Source: OAS926 sp035503715 (GTDB taxonomy: Bacteria > Pseudomonadota > Alphaproteobacteria > Rhizobiales > Rhizobiaceae). Taken from it: 64,000 nt of DNA. The translations under genes were made by a program, and so were the position numbers. How positions within the stretch are numbered: position 1 is the first letter of the stretch; each line of letters opens with the position of its first letter. The notes beneath the pieces were generated by a model that ran no database searches, was not told the origin of the DNA, and saw only the letters and a list, made by a program, of their open reading frames with translations. Positions 44,047 to 55,390 of the stretch are shown piece after piece. The stretch lies in assembly GCA_035503715.1 (NCBI GenBank), contig DATJTE010000059.1, positions 1-64,000 on the forward strand. The letters run 5' to 3'.

Positions 44047-44221
44047 GACCCCCTCTCGGTCACCGCTGCGCGGTGACACCTCTCCCCCGCTCCGCAGGGG
44101 CGAGGAACCCAGGTTCTGAAGCGGCGGCGCACCTCCAGCTTGGGTTCCTCGCCCCCATTACAATGGGGGAGAGGTGGCGCGCTGGCGGCGGCGAAGCCGC
44201 TGTAAGCGACGGAGAGGGGTC
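44047..44221. repeat. Intergenic palindromic element (multi-hairpin)
   Basis: The ends gaccccctctcggtc and gacggagaggggtc are near inverted copies. Inside are further dyads: ggtcacc with ggtgacacc, aggaaccca with tgggttcct, and ctcccccgc with gcgggggag-like tracts. It lies in the 590-base stretch between the Cys-rich gene and the secreted protein gene, which otherwise holds the structured leader and no further gene I can support. Confidence 0.7.
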
Positions 44222-44257
44222 TTTCTCCCGTCCACCCACCCCGTCTACACTCCACCC

Positions 44258-44725
44258 ATGTTCACCCGTCTCGCCCTCGTCCTCACCGCGGCACTTGTCG
44301 CCCAAAAACCCGCAGCCGCCGCCGAGATGGGCTGGTTCAGCGGCGGCGACGAGTTGAACGCCGAGCTGCGCTACGGCACCGCCGACAAGAGCGAGACGCC
44401 AATCTCGTTCTGGTGCGAGCCCGCGCGCGGCGTCGTCTATGTCGCCTGGGAGTTCCGCCCGGCCAATCCGAGCGAGGCGATGGACGTCGACTTCACGCTG
44501 TCGGCCGGCGGCATCGACGTGCCGCTCGGCGGGGTCGGCTATCATGTGGGAGATACGGGGTTCGTGGTCGAAAGCCAGATCATCTACGACCAAAAATTTC
44601 GCGATCTTATCGCCTCAGACGGCGACCTGACGGCGACCGCCGAAGGCAAGACCGAGACGTTCCCGCTGGCCGGCGCGAAGGAGAAGGCACCGGTGTTGCT
44701 GGAGATGTGTGAGAGGACGGGGTGA
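44258..44725 (+). CDS. Hypothetical secreted protein
   Basis: The 155-residue protein has a signal peptide (MFTRLALVLTAALVAQKPAA, cleavage likely near AAAAE) and a small beta-rich domain beginning EMGWFSGGDELNAELRYGT. Two cysteines remain in the mature part (FWCEP and LEMCER). I do not recognise the family. The ATG at 44258 is the only start that gives a signal peptide; the open frame upstream runs through the palindromic element. Confidence 0.7.
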   Translation: MFTRLALVLTAALVAQKPAAAAEMGWFSGGDELNAELRYGTADKSETPISFWCEPARGVVYVAWEFRPANPSEAMDVDFTLSAGGIDVPLGGVGYHVGDTGFVVESQIIYDQKFRDLIASDGDLTATAEGKTETFPLAGAKEKAPVLLEMCERTG

Positions 44726-44899
44726 TCATTATGTTTTCGAAATTCTGCCGAGGGCAGTTACGACAGTGGCAAGAAAATCATACGGAAGACTCGGGGTTGG
44801 TATTAGCGTAGAAACACCTTCTGCTTGTTGACGACACTTGGTTGACTATCGGGAAGCAGAATATTTACTAAAGCAACTCTATCATCGCCACGTCATCAA

Positions 44900-46120
44900 A
44901 TGACTCGGCGGCTTCACTTGGCAAAAAAGGAATTCCTGCTTCAAGGCTTTACGGAGCGCACTCATGCGGATGCGCTCGGCGGCCTATTCGAAGTTGACGA
45001 TATCGAAAGAGTGCTTGTGAGTGTGGCCTTCTTGAACGAAGGCGGCGTCGAGCATGTGCAGAAACATTTCGATCCGCATGGCAAGCGGCTCACCGTATTT
45101 GCCGGGATCAGAAACGACATTACATCGCATCAAGGCCTTGCCCGTATGCTCGGCGTTAAAGACACGACCTTGTATGCCGTAGACACAGGTGCTGGTGGCG
45201 TCCTTTTTCACCCAAAGCTTTACCTGGTTAGGGGCAAGACAGCAGCCCGGCTTATTATCGGCAGTGCAAACCTAACGCTCGGCGGTCTCAACAACAACAT
45301 CGAAGCGAGCATCGCGGCGCATTTCGACCTGAAAGACAGTGACGACCTTGGGACAGTCGACTCCATTGAGAAGGAGTTCGCCCGTCTCCCGGGCGACTAC
45401 AAGGACCACATCATTCACATTAACGCGATTGCACAGCTCGACGAAATGTTGAAGCAGAACCGCATAGCCGACGAGAACCTCGTCCGCCCGCCCCGGCCGC
45501 CGGCCTCCGGCGGTGCAAAAGCATCGGTCGATGAGGTGCCTCGTATCACGCTCAAAACGAAGCGCATCTTTCGGGCTGTTGCTAAGAAATCTCCTACACC
45601 TGCCGCACTGGCAGCCGGTGCGGTTGTAGCCCCTCCGATGGCACCAGCTCCCGCCGCTCCACCTCCAGCAATAGCAGGCGCGGTTTACAAACCCATCTGG
45701 CAAAGCAAGCCATTGAGCGCGCGATCGCTTACTGTGAAGAGTGGTGATAACACCAATCCAACTGGTTCAACGACGCTCGGGAAGGGTCTGATGGAAATCG
45801 ACCCAGTCACCTATTTCCGCAATGACGTGTTCGGGCACCTTCACTGGGAAACGTACAAGAACCGCGCAGGCAATGACGCGGAGCGCGTCAATGCCGATTT
45901 CGACCTCTTCATAAAGGGAAAGAACGTCGGCCGCTTTACACTGACGCTACGCCACAGTCTAACACGTGCCGCGGCAGCAGCTGAAGACAAGAACCTGCCG
46001 ACCGAGTTGAGCTGGAACGATGCCCGCGAATATGTGGCCCGGCCAGACTTGCTAGAGCGGACGATGACGCTGCTGCTTGATATGGGCGATGCAAACCACT
46101 TCGCCGTGGAAATCGACTAA
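44900..46120 (+). CDS. PLD-family restriction endonuclease-like nuclease
   Basis: The 406-residue protein has a phospholipase-D-type catalytic motif, FHPKLYLVRG followed by LIIGSANLTLGGLNNNIE, the HxK...SAN pattern of NgoFVII- and BfiI-type restriction endonucleases. An N-terminal region (FEVDDIERVLVSVAFLNEGG) leads into it. A Pro/Ala-rich linker (APAPAAPPPAIAG, near 255-265) separates it from a C-terminal domain (about 275-406) that may recognise DNA. It converges with a DNA methylase gene, overlapping by four bases. Together they look like a restriction-modification pair. No ATPase or helicase is present. Confidence 0.82.
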   Translation: MTRRLHLAKKEFLLQGFTERTHADALGGLFEVDDIERVLVSVAFLNEGGVEHVQKHFDPHGKRLTVFAGIRNDITSHQGLARMLGVKDTTLYAVDTGAGGVLFHPKLYLVRGKTAARLIIGSANLTLGGLNNNIEASIAAHFDLKDSDDLGTVDSIEKEFARLPGDYKDHIIHINAIAQLDEMLKQNRIADENLVRPPRPPASGGAKASVDEVPRITLKTKRIFRAVAKKSPTPAALAAGAVVAPPMAPAPAAPPPAIAGAVYKPIWQSKPLSARSLTVKSGDNTNPTGSTTLGKGLMEIDPVTYFRNDVFGHLHWETYKNRAGNDAERVNADFDLFIKGKNVGRFTLTLRHSLTRAAAAAEDKNLPTELSWNDAREYVARPDLLERTMTLLLDMGDANHFAVEID

Positions 46121-47745
46121 GCCTCGGCCTCTGCGGACGTGCGATGCCGGCGATCGCGCAGCTTTCGCCAGCCTTCCGCGACCATGCTTTGCTTTGCCTT
46201 CGAGAGCCCCAGCGCGCCAAGCACGGCCTCGCCCTGAATTTTCAAATACTGCTCGGTCGGCCGCGTGCGAATGGCCCTATCCAGCTCGGTCAAATTGACC
46301 TTTGCCTTAGCGGGCAGGGGGATAAGCAGGCGCTCGATCTCTGACGGGATAAGCTCCAGCACGCCACCACCGTAGTGACGGCCCTCAAGCTCGGCCGACA
46401 GCGCGGTCAGAGGGTTGATGAAGCATCCGACGAGTTGCTCTGATGTGCTCTTGGTGGTGCGGATGCGGTAGGCCGTATCGGTCGTGTAGGCACCGATCCG
46501 GTTGAGGATGAGGCGAGGCGTGTCGTGCGACCGCTTCAACATGCCAATCTCGGTCGAGTAGACAGATGGCACAGTGTACCAAGGCGAGCGGACACGGCAC
46601 TTGTAGCGCGTGTGAAGATCTTCGGCCTCCCCGGTCTTGATGTAGGCTTCGGCCGCCGCGTCGACCTTGTCCTTGAACCACAGGAAGTTCGTAGGCTTGC
46701 CGATGTCGGCATTCGCGCGGTGCTGTCGCTCGTCATAGATGATGCCGGGGCAATGTTCACTCCGGCCAAACATCGGGTGTGCCCACCTCGACAGCTGATA
46801 TGATCTCACCGTCTCGTCGGGGACGAGAAAGAACTTATTCGCGCCGGTAACAATGCCAACGTCGACATCGGCAATGTCCTCAAATCGATGCACATCGTCA
46901 TGATCTGCAAGCTCGTCGAACAACTCGCGCGTGGGCACATCGAGAAGCGCCCGGGTCCATTTACCTTCAACAGTCTTGCCGTTGATCGACTTAGGTGCCG
47001 TGAACACCTTGGAGGGGGCAAGCCGAAGAAACTCCCGACCCTTCACGGGATACATACCCAATCCCTCGGCCTTTTCGCGCCCACGACGCTTCTCGGCCAA
47101 CAGGATGACCGCGCCTTGCAGCGTGCCTTCGAACCAGATTTCCTCAGGGTCAATTATGACGAGACGCCGGCATTCGTTACCGAGAAAAGTCCGCAGCGAT
47201 TGCGCATGCGTGACGTGGATAATTTCGGCAGGAACGACCATCGCCAACCGCCCGCCCGGCCGCAGTAACGCCATTGAGGCTAGGATGAACGGCACCCATG
47301 CGTTCGTGTGCTTGGTGAAGGGCAGGTCGAGGTCGTTGAATATCCTTTCAGCGTAGTGCTGGAAGTTCTCGGGGAGGTACTGGTATCGAACAAAGGGCGG
47401 ATTCCCGACCACTGCGTCCACCTTGGAAGGACCGTGATCGAGGTGCTCTACGGCCCACTGCAGGAAGTCCGTCGTGCGAACCTCGGCCTTCAGGCCCTGC
47501 TGGTTGGCTCGGGTCTTTGCCTTCCGCGCTTCGGCCTCGTCGAGCTCAAATCCGATCACTTTGGCGCTGCGAAGTTCAGAAATTTCGGCCATAGCCTGAA
47601 AGAACGCGCCGTCACCGCAACTAGGTTCCAGTACGCGCTCGGGCTCAATTTCAGCGACCCACTTCGCAATAAAACCGGCGAGGTCGAGCGGAGTGTAGTA
47701 GCCGCCCCGAAGTTTTTGGGCGGACTCGTTCTTTTTGAAGTTCAT
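46117..47745 (-). CDS. N6-adenine DNA methyltransferase of the Eco57I/TaqI type
   Basis: The 542-residue protein has SAM motif I (VLEPSCGDGAFFQAM), an acidic loop, and the N6-adenine catalytic motif NPPFVRYQ near 115-122, plus the family motif VGIVTGANKFFLV. A C-terminal part (about 300-540) serves as target recognition region. It likely protects the sites cut by the PLD nuclease convergent to it. The ATG at 47745 gives the natural MNFKKNESAQKLRGGYYTP start; another ATG at 47784 adds 13 residues. The gene has a lower GC content than the flanking chromosomal genes. Confidence 0.87.
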   Translation of the reverse strand: MNFKKNESAQKLRGGYYTPLDLAGFIAKWVAEIEPERVLEPSCGDGAFFQAMAEISELRSAKVIGFELDEAEARKAKTRANQQGLKAEVRTTDFLQWAVEHLDHGPSKVDAVVGNPPFVRYQYLPENFQHYAERIFNDLDLPFTKHTNAWVPFILASMALLRPGGRLAMVVPAEIIHVTHAQSLRTFLGNECRRLVIIDPEEIWFEGTLQGAVILLAEKRRGREKAEGLGMYPVKGREFLRLAPSKVFTAPKSINGKTVEGKWTRALLDVPTRELFDELADHDDVHRFEDIADVDVGIVTGANKFFLVPDETVRSYQLSRWAHPMFGRSEHCPGIIYDERQHRANADIGKPTNFLWFKDKVDAAAEAYIKTGEAEDLHTRYKCRVRSPWYTVPSVYSTEIGMLKRSHDTPRLILNRIGAYTTDTAYRIRTTKSTSEQLVGCFINPLTALSAELEGRHYGGGVLELIPSEIERLLIPLPAKAKVNLTELDRAIRTRPTEQYLKIQGEAVLGALGLSKAKQSMVAEGWRKLRDRRHRTSAEAEA

Positions 47746-47856
47746 CGCGGGTCCCCGCCGTTCCCGGTTTGTACAGCAGGACACTCATGAGTCAAATTGA
47801 CAGTTTTGCCAAGCTCTTTTTTGCCTAGACGCTGGAATTACATGCGGCGGTGTTGC

Positions 47857-50145
<2,289 letters not shown>

Positions 50146-50285
50146 GATTTTCAGTCTTCCTCCCGAAGCGCTGCCTGTTCTTTTTGTGGAGCGATTGGGA
50201 TTAAGGCTACACTTCCCGCCTGTAAACCGCCAAGCACCTGTCATGCATTTCATCGGTCCAGGGTAAAAGAGGGGTGGGCTAGCCC

Positions 50286-51359
50286 GTGTTCGTGTCGGAG
50301 AGCCTGGCGCTGGCGGCCGCGGTGTGCATCGCGCTGTCGGGCATGCTGATCAGCGAGCTGAAGGGCCGCGTCGACGTGATCCGGCTGGCGCGCTGGCAGA
50401 TGTTGGCTTCGTTCGGCATGACGGGTGGGATAGCGCTTGCGCTCGGGAGCTGGCGCGGCATCGACGCCGGGCAGGCCGGGTTGCTGGCGCTGTCGGGCCT
50501 GTTCGGCATCATCATCGCCAGCACGACCTACTTCGCCGCGATCTACACGGCCGGCCCGCGCAACACGGCGCTGCTCTTCTCTCTGGCCTCGCCGTTCTCG
50601 CTGTTTCTGGGCTATGCCGCGCTCGGCGAGACGATCAGTCTGCAGCAGGCGATCGGCGTGGCGCTGGTGCTGGCCGGCATCGTGCTGGCGATCGGGGTGA
50701 GACGGCGCGATCCGGTCGCGCCGGTGGAGATTTCCGCCGCGGGTGTAGCTGACAGATTACCCCCACCCGAACGGCTGCGCCGTTCGACCTCCCCTCAAGG
50801 GGGAGGTGAAGCTGCCGCGCCCTTATCCCAAGCAGGTGGCGATGGCGGTCAATCATCCCCCTCCCCCTTGAGGGGAGGGTCGGCCGAGCGAAGCGGAGGC
50901 CGGGGTGGGGGTACGTCCCCAAACCAAATCTTCTGGCTAGGCATCGCGCTCGGCGTCATCACCGCCTTCGGCCAGGCGCTGGGCAGCCTGTTCGCGCGGC
51001 CGGTGATGGAGGCGGGCGTCGAGCCGTTCGCGGCGATGGCGGTGCGTTCCGGGGTCGCGGCGCTGTTCTTCCTGGCGCTGGCGCTGGTGCCGCTGCCCGC
51101 GCTACGCCAGCCCTACACCTTCCGGCGCGGGGATCTCGGCATCGCGGTCGCCTCCGCGTTCTTCGGCACGGCGTGCGGCATGGCGCTGTTGATGGCGGCA
51201 CTGGCCACTGGCAGTATCGGCATCGTAACGACGCTATCGTCGATGACGCCGGTGATGATATTGCCGATGGTGTGGATCCGCTCGGGCGTAGCACCTCGGC
51301 GCGAGGCGTGGTTTGGCGCGGCACTCGCGGTGGCGGGGACCGCGGCGATCAGTTTGTGA
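50286..51359 (+). CDS. EamA/DMT-family transporter with an in-frame palindromic insertion
   Basis: The 357-residue protein has ten membrane helices in two EamA repeats (GMLISELKGRVDVIRLARWQ; IAVASAFFGTACGMALLMAA). Between the fifth and sixth helices (about residues 158-209) a Pro/Gly/Ser-rich segment comes from a palindromic element; this part would be cytoplasmic and disordered. Substrate unknown, likely a metabolite exporter. The start is GTG at 50286. The stop overlaps the mutS ATG (TGATG), implying coupling despite unrelated functions. Confidence 0.85.
   Translation: MFVSESLALAAAVCIALSGMLISELKGRVDVIRLARWQMLASFGMTGGIALALGSWRGIDAGQAGLLALSGLFGIIIASTTYFAAIYTAGPRNTALLFSLASPFSLFLGYAALGETISLQQAIGVALVLAGIVLAIGVRRRDPVAPVEISAAGVADRLPPPERLRRSTSPQGGGEAAAPLSQAGGDGGQSSPSPLRGGSAERSGGRGGGTSPNQIFWLGIALGVITAFGQALGSLFARPVMEAGVEPFAAMAVRSGVAALFFLALALVPLPALRQPYTFRRGDLGIAVASAFFGTACGMALLMAALATGSIGIVTTLSSMTPVMILPMVWIRSGVAPRREAWFGAALAVAGTAAISL
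50759..50912. repeat. Palindromic element inside the EamA transporter gene
   Basis: Begins acccccacccgaacggctgc and ends cggggtgggggt, with two hairpins cctcccctcaagggggagg and cccctcccccttgagggg. The outer ends are inverted copies of each other. Encodes the loop SPQGGGEAA...SPLRGGSAE in frame. It has the same parts as the copy in mutS at 53372. Confidence 0.85.
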
Positions 51360-54316
51360 TGGCAATGAACGAAGAGACGGCTCATATCGCGGGCGATGAC
51401 CCCCACCCCGATCCGCAAGAGCGGATCGACCCTCCCCTCAAGGGGGAGGGTAAGGCGGCCGCGCCGGTCGCTGCTCCCACGCCAATGATGGAGCAGTATA
51501 TCGAGATCAAGGCGGCGAACCCGGACAGCCTCCTGTTCTATCGCATGGGCGATTTCTACGAGCTGTTCTTCGACGATGCGGAAGTGGCGAGCCGGGCGCT
51601 CGGCATCGTGCTCACCAAGCGCGGCAAGCACCAGGGCGCGGACATTCCGATGTGCGGCGTACCGGTGCATGCGGCGGACGATTATCTGCAGAAGCTGATC
51701 GGGCTCGGCCACCGCGTCGCGGTGTGCGAGCAGATCGAGGATCCGGCCGAGGCGAAGAAGCGCGGCTCGAAATCGGTGGTGAAGCGAGACGTGATCCGGC
51801 TGGTGACGCCGGGCACCATCACCGAGGACAGACTGCTCGCGCCGGCGGAATCGAATTTTCTGATGGCGCTCGGGCGTGTGAAGTCGGGCGCGGACGCGTC
51901 GTCTTATGCACTCGCCTGGATCGACATCTCGACCGGCGCCTTCAAGGTGGCGGAAACATCGCTCGACCGGCTGGCGGCGGACATCGCGCGCGTCGAGCCG
52001 AAAGAGCTGATCGTCGCCGACGCGGTGTTCCACGACGCGGCGCTGAAGGGCATTTTTGATTATATCGGCCGCGTCGCCAGCCCCCAGCCTTCGGTGCTGT
52101 TCGACTCGGCAAGTGCCGCGGGCCGCATCGCACGCTTCTACGACATCGCGACGCCGGACAGTTTTGGCGCGTTCGCCAGAGCCGAGCTGTCGGTGATCGC
52201 CGGCATCATCGCCTATGTCGAGAAGACGCAGAAGGCGGAGCGGCCGCCGCTGGGCAAGCCGGAGCACGAGCGCGCCGACGCCGCGATGTTCATCGACCCG
52301 GCGACGCGCGCCAATCTCGAACTGATGCGCGCGATGTCGGGCGGTCGCGACGGCTCGCTGTTCAAGGCGATCGACCGCACGGTGACGGGTGCCGGCGCGC
52401 GGCTGCTCGCCGAACGGCTGATGGCGCCGCTGGTGGACGCGGACGCGATCGGCGCGCGGCTGGACTCGGTGTCGTTCTTTCTTACCGAGAGCGAGATGCG
52501 CGACGGCCTGCGCGCGTCGCTGAAACAGGTGGCCGACATGCCGCGCGCGCTGACGCGGCTGGCGCTGCATCGCGGCGGCCCGCGCGATCTTGCTGCACTC
52601 GAGGCAGGCTTCGCGGCCTGCGCGGAGATCGAGGCGCTGCTTGGACGTGCCGCGCTGCCGGCGGAACTCAACGCAGCCCTCGATGCGGTCGCGGCGTATC
52701 CGAAAGAATTTCTCGCGAAGCTGGACCGCGCGCTGGCGGATGAACTGCCGCTGCTGAAACGCGACGGCGGTTTCGTGCGCGCCGGTTACGACGAGGAGCT
52801 CGACGAAATGCGGGCGCTGCGCGACCAGTCGCGCCGCGTCATCGCCGGCATGGAGCGCGACCTCGCCGAGGAAACCGGCATCCGCTCGCTGAAAATCCGG
52901 CACAACAATGTGCTCGGCTATTACATCGAGGTGACCGCCAACCATCAGGCGATCATGACCGGAACCGATGCGGCGAAGGCGAAGTTCATTCATCGCCAGA
53001 CGATGGCCTCCGCGATGCGCTTCACCACGACGGAACTGGCCGAACTGGAGACGAAAATCGCCAACGCCGCCGACCGCGCGCTGGCCATCGAGCTTGGCGT
53101 GTTCGACGAGCTGGTGGCGGATGCGGTGGCGCTGGCAGCGTCGATCCGCAATGCGGCGGCGGCACTCAGCACGCTCGATGTGTCGGCGTCGCTCGCTGTG
53201 CTGGCGGAGGCGGAGAACTATTGCCGGCCGGTGGTGGATGAGAGCCTCGCCTTTGAGGTGACGGGCGGGCGGCATCCTGTCGTGGAGCAGGCACATCGGC
53301 GCACGGGCGGCGAGGCGTTCGTCGCGAACGATTGTAATCTCTCGCCGGAAGGTTTCGGCATTTCACGAGATACCCCCACCCCTAACCCCTCCCCTCAAGG
53401 GGGAGGGGGACTTGCTCTCGATGGCAGCGACACTACCCGAAAGGAAGATCGGTCGGCACGCGGCAGCCCCACCTCCCCCTTGAGGGGAGGTCGCGAAGCC
53501 GAAGGCGGAGCGGGTGGGGGTACTGGCGGATGGACGCCTCCGGGCGCCCCCGGCGCGATCTGGCTGCTGACCGGTCCGAACATGGGCGGCAAGTCGACGT
53601 TCCTCAGGCAGAACGCGCTCATCGCCATTCTGGCGCAAATGGGGTCGTTCGTGCCGGCGCGCTCAGCGCACATCGGTGCGGTCGACCGACTGTTCTCCCG
53701 CGTCGGCGCCTCCGACGATCTGGCGCGCGGCCGCTCGACTTTTATGGTCGAGATGGTGGAGACCGCCGCGATCCTGAACCAGGCGGGCGAACGCGCGCTG
53801 GTGATCCTCGACGAGATCGGCCGCGGCACCGCGACCTTCGACGGGCTGTCGATCGCCTGGGCGAGCGTCGAGCATCTGCACGAGGTGAACCGCTCCCGCG
53901 CGATCTTCGCCACGCATTTCCACGAGATGACGGCGCTCTCGACGAAGCTGGCGCGGCTGCACAACGTCACCATGCGCGTGAAGGAGTGGGAGGGCGACGT
54001 CGTCTTCCTGCACGAGGTGGGCAAGGGCGCCGCCGACCGCAGCTACGGCGTGCAGGTCGCGCGGCTGGCCGGCCTGCCGGCGGCGGTGGTGGAGCGCGCG
54101 AAAGACGTGCTGCACCAGCTCGAACAGGGCGAGCAATCCGGCCGCGCCGATCGGCTGGTGGACGACCTGCCGCTGTTCTCAGCCATGCTGAAACGCGAGC
54201 CGGCGAAGGGAGCGAAGGCGGACGACAGGCTGGCGGCGGCGCTGGCGGGAATCAACCCGGACGAGATGACGCCGAAGGAAGCGCTGGAGGCGTTGTATAG
54301 GTTAAAGGGGGTGTGA
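51359..54316 (+). CDS. mutS: DNA mismatch repair protein MutS with two repeat-derived segments
   Basis: The 985-residue protein is long for MutS (usually near 850-910). Present are the mismatch-recognition motif (FYRMGDFYELFFDDA, with Phe and Glu contacts), connector, lever and clamp, then the ATPase with Walker A GPNMGGKSTF at about 739, Walker B ALVILDEIGRGT, and the helix-turn-helix region (LAGLPAAVVERAKDVL). An N-terminal leader of about 40 residues derives from a half palindromic element. A 50-codon insertion (about residues 672-721) sits between the core and the ATPase, just before the Walker A strand. The TGATG overlap couples it to the transporter gene. Confidence 0.95.
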   Translation: MAMNEETAHIAGDDPHPDPQERIDPPLKGEGKAAAPVAAPTPMMEQYIEIKAANPDSLLFYRMGDFYELFFDDAEVASRALGIVLTKRGKHQGADIPMCGVPVHAADDYLQKLIGLGHRVAVCEQIEDPAEAKKRGSKSVVKRDVIRLVTPGTITEDRLLAPAESNFLMALGRVKSGADASSYALAWIDISTGAFKVAETSLDRLAADIARVEPKELIVADAVFHDAALKGIFDYIGRVASPQPSVLFDSASAAGRIARFYDIATPDSFGAFARAELSVIAGIIAYVEKTQKAERPPLGKPEHERADAAMFIDPATRANLELMRAMSGGRDGSLFKAIDRTVTGAGARLLAERLMAPLVDADAIGARLDSVSFFLTESEMRDGLRASLKQVADMPRALTRLALHRGGPRDLAALEAGFAACAEIEALLGRAALPAELNAALDAVAAYPKEFLAKLDRALADELPLLKRDGGFVRAGYDEELDEMRALRDQSRRVIAGMERDLAEETGIRSLKIRHNNVLGYYIEVTANHQAIMTGTDAAKAKFIHRQTMASAMRFTTTELAELETKIANAADRALAIELGVFDELVADAVALAASIRNAAAALSTLDVSASLAVLAEAENYCRPVVDESLAFEVTGGRHPVVEQAHRRTGGEAFVANDCNLSPEGFGISRDTPTPNPSPQGGGGLALDGSDTTRKEDRSARGSPTSPLRGGREAEGGAGGGTGGWTPPGAPGAIWLLTGPNMGGKSTFLRQNALIAILAQMGSFVPARSAHIGAVDRLFSRVGASDDLARGRSTFMVEMVETAAILNQAGERALVILDEIGRGTATFDGLSIAWASVEHLHEVNRSRAIFATHFHEMTALSTKLARLHNVTMRVKEWEGDVVFLHEVGKGAADRSYGVQVARLAGLPAAVVERAKDVLHQLEQGEQSGRADRLVDDLPLFSAMLKREPAKGAKADDRLAAALAGINPDEMTPKEALEALYRLKGV
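51399..51451. repeat. Half palindromic element at the start of mutS
   Basis: Fifty-three bases: acccccaccccgatccgc, complementary gcggatcg, then the hairpin ctcccctcaagggggag. Encodes part of the low-complexity N-terminal leader of MutS (PHPDPQERIDPPLKGEGK). Confidence 0.75.
53372..53521. repeat. Palindromic element inside mutS (in-frame, 150 bases)
   Basis: Starts acccccacccctaacccctc and ends gagcgggtgggggt, with the hairpins cccctcaagggggaggggg and cctcccccttgaggggagg. Its length is 150 bases (50 codons), and it encodes TPTPNPSPQGGG...SPLRGGREAEGG without a stop. Confidence 0.85.
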
Positions 54317-54349
54317 GACAAATAATCGGCGGATCGTCCAAGGCGAACG

Positions 54350-55225
54350 CTATTGCCAATCATGCGCTTTGACTGCAGCTACAAATGCCGCGACAGCCGG
54401 TGAAGACAGGCGGTCGGCAACCGAAACGAGGGACACCTCTCGAACGATCTCCGGTTCTACAATTGGCCTGTGGCATACGCCTGGCTGGCTGGCCGAGAAT
54501 TCAGGAATGAAGCATACGCCCATGCCGGCTGCGACCATCGCCAGTATCCAGTCCTCGCGTTCGCTGCGATAGGCGCTGTGAATCTCAAAGCCCAAGTCTT
54601 TGCACAACGCATCAATGTAGTCGCCGTACTCGCAATTGATCCGCTCGAGATACGCTTCGCCGCGGACGTCTGCGACTTGCAGGGTGTTGCGCATCTCGAA
54701 CGGATGGCCGGTTGAGAAGGCCAGGCCAAACCGTTCGCTGTACACGGACTCCGCCTTAAGTCTTTGGCCGAACGGTTCCGGCTGCGCCAGAAGCGCGATG
54801 TCGAGCTTGCCCTCAGAAAGCAATGTCGTCAGCCGGCTGGCCGGTCCCTCGATGACGGTAACTTCAATGCCAGGGTGGCGCTCCTTGAAGGCATTCAGGA
54901 AACCGACGAAGCGCATCGGCCCGATCGTACACATGACGCCCAGCGCCAACTTCCCGGCGTCCAACGACAAGAAGCTTCGAGCGGTCTTCTTGGCAATCTC
55001 GGAACGCTTCAGCACCTCATCCAGATGGCCGCGCATGAGCGATCCAAAATCGGTCAGGCGCACATGCCCCTTTTCGCGGTGGAACAGGTAACCGCCGAGC
55101 TCTGTCTCGAGCTTCTGAATGGCGCGGGTCAGCGCCGGCTGACCGACATGCACCAACTCGGCGGCGCGGTGAAAGTTCAACGTCTGGCTGGCCGCGAGGA
55201 AGTAGCGGATCTCATGCATTTCCAT
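54350..55225 (-). CDS. LysR-family transcriptional regulator
   Basis: The 291-residue protein has a LysR winged helix (MHEIRYFLAASQTLNFHRAAEL, VGQPALTRAIQKLETELGG) and an effector-binding domain (about 90-285). It is divergent from a methyltransferase gene across 165 bases containing the perfect dyad ctaatattag (55311-55320). It probably regulates that gene and its own; the effector is unknown. Confidence 0.9.
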   Translation of the reverse strand: MEMHEIRYFLAASQTLNFHRAAELVHVGQPALTRAIQKLETELGGYLFHREKGHVRLTDFGSLMRGHLDEVLKRSEIAKKTARSFLSLDAGKLALGVMCTIGPMRFVGFLNAFKERHPGIEVTVIEGPASRLTTLLSEGKLDIALLAQPEPFGQRLKAESVYSERFGLAFSTGHPFEMRNTLQVADVRGEAYLERINCEYGDYIDALCKDLGFEIHSAYRSEREDWILAMVAAGMGVCFIPEFSASQPGVCHRPIVEPEIVREVSLVSVADRLSSPAVAAFVAAVKAHDWQ

Positions 55226-55310
55226 GGGCGAACCTCACCGATGTTCTGCCTGCATCAGCGCGATGAAAACTCGGCATTATCCGCCGTCGTCCACGTTACG
55301 TAAACTCCCT

Positions 55311-55320
55311 CTAATATTAG
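55311..55320. promoter_or_regulatory. Palindrome in the LysR/methyltransferase divergent spacer
   Basis: The perfect 10-base dyad ctaatattag lies about 70 bases upstream of the methyltransferase ATG and about 85 upstream of the LysR ATG. Short AT-rich dyads of this type are typical of LysR sites, but the assignment is positional. Confidence 0.35.
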
Positions 55321-55390
55321 CCAGAACGTAAAACGCACGCCGCCAAAGGGCGCCAAACGCCGCTTTGGGGCAAGCCCGGAGGAGACCACG

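Noticed and set aside
43318..44079. A minus-strand frame of 253 codons covering the leader region
   Set aside because: It reads through the structured RNA and terminator and is out of frame with the better 95-residue Cys-rich gene. It is likely an artefact.
51113..53296. A minus-strand open frame of 727 codons
   Set aside because: Antisense to mutS and the end of the EamA gene; no recognisable motif, Arg- and His-rich.
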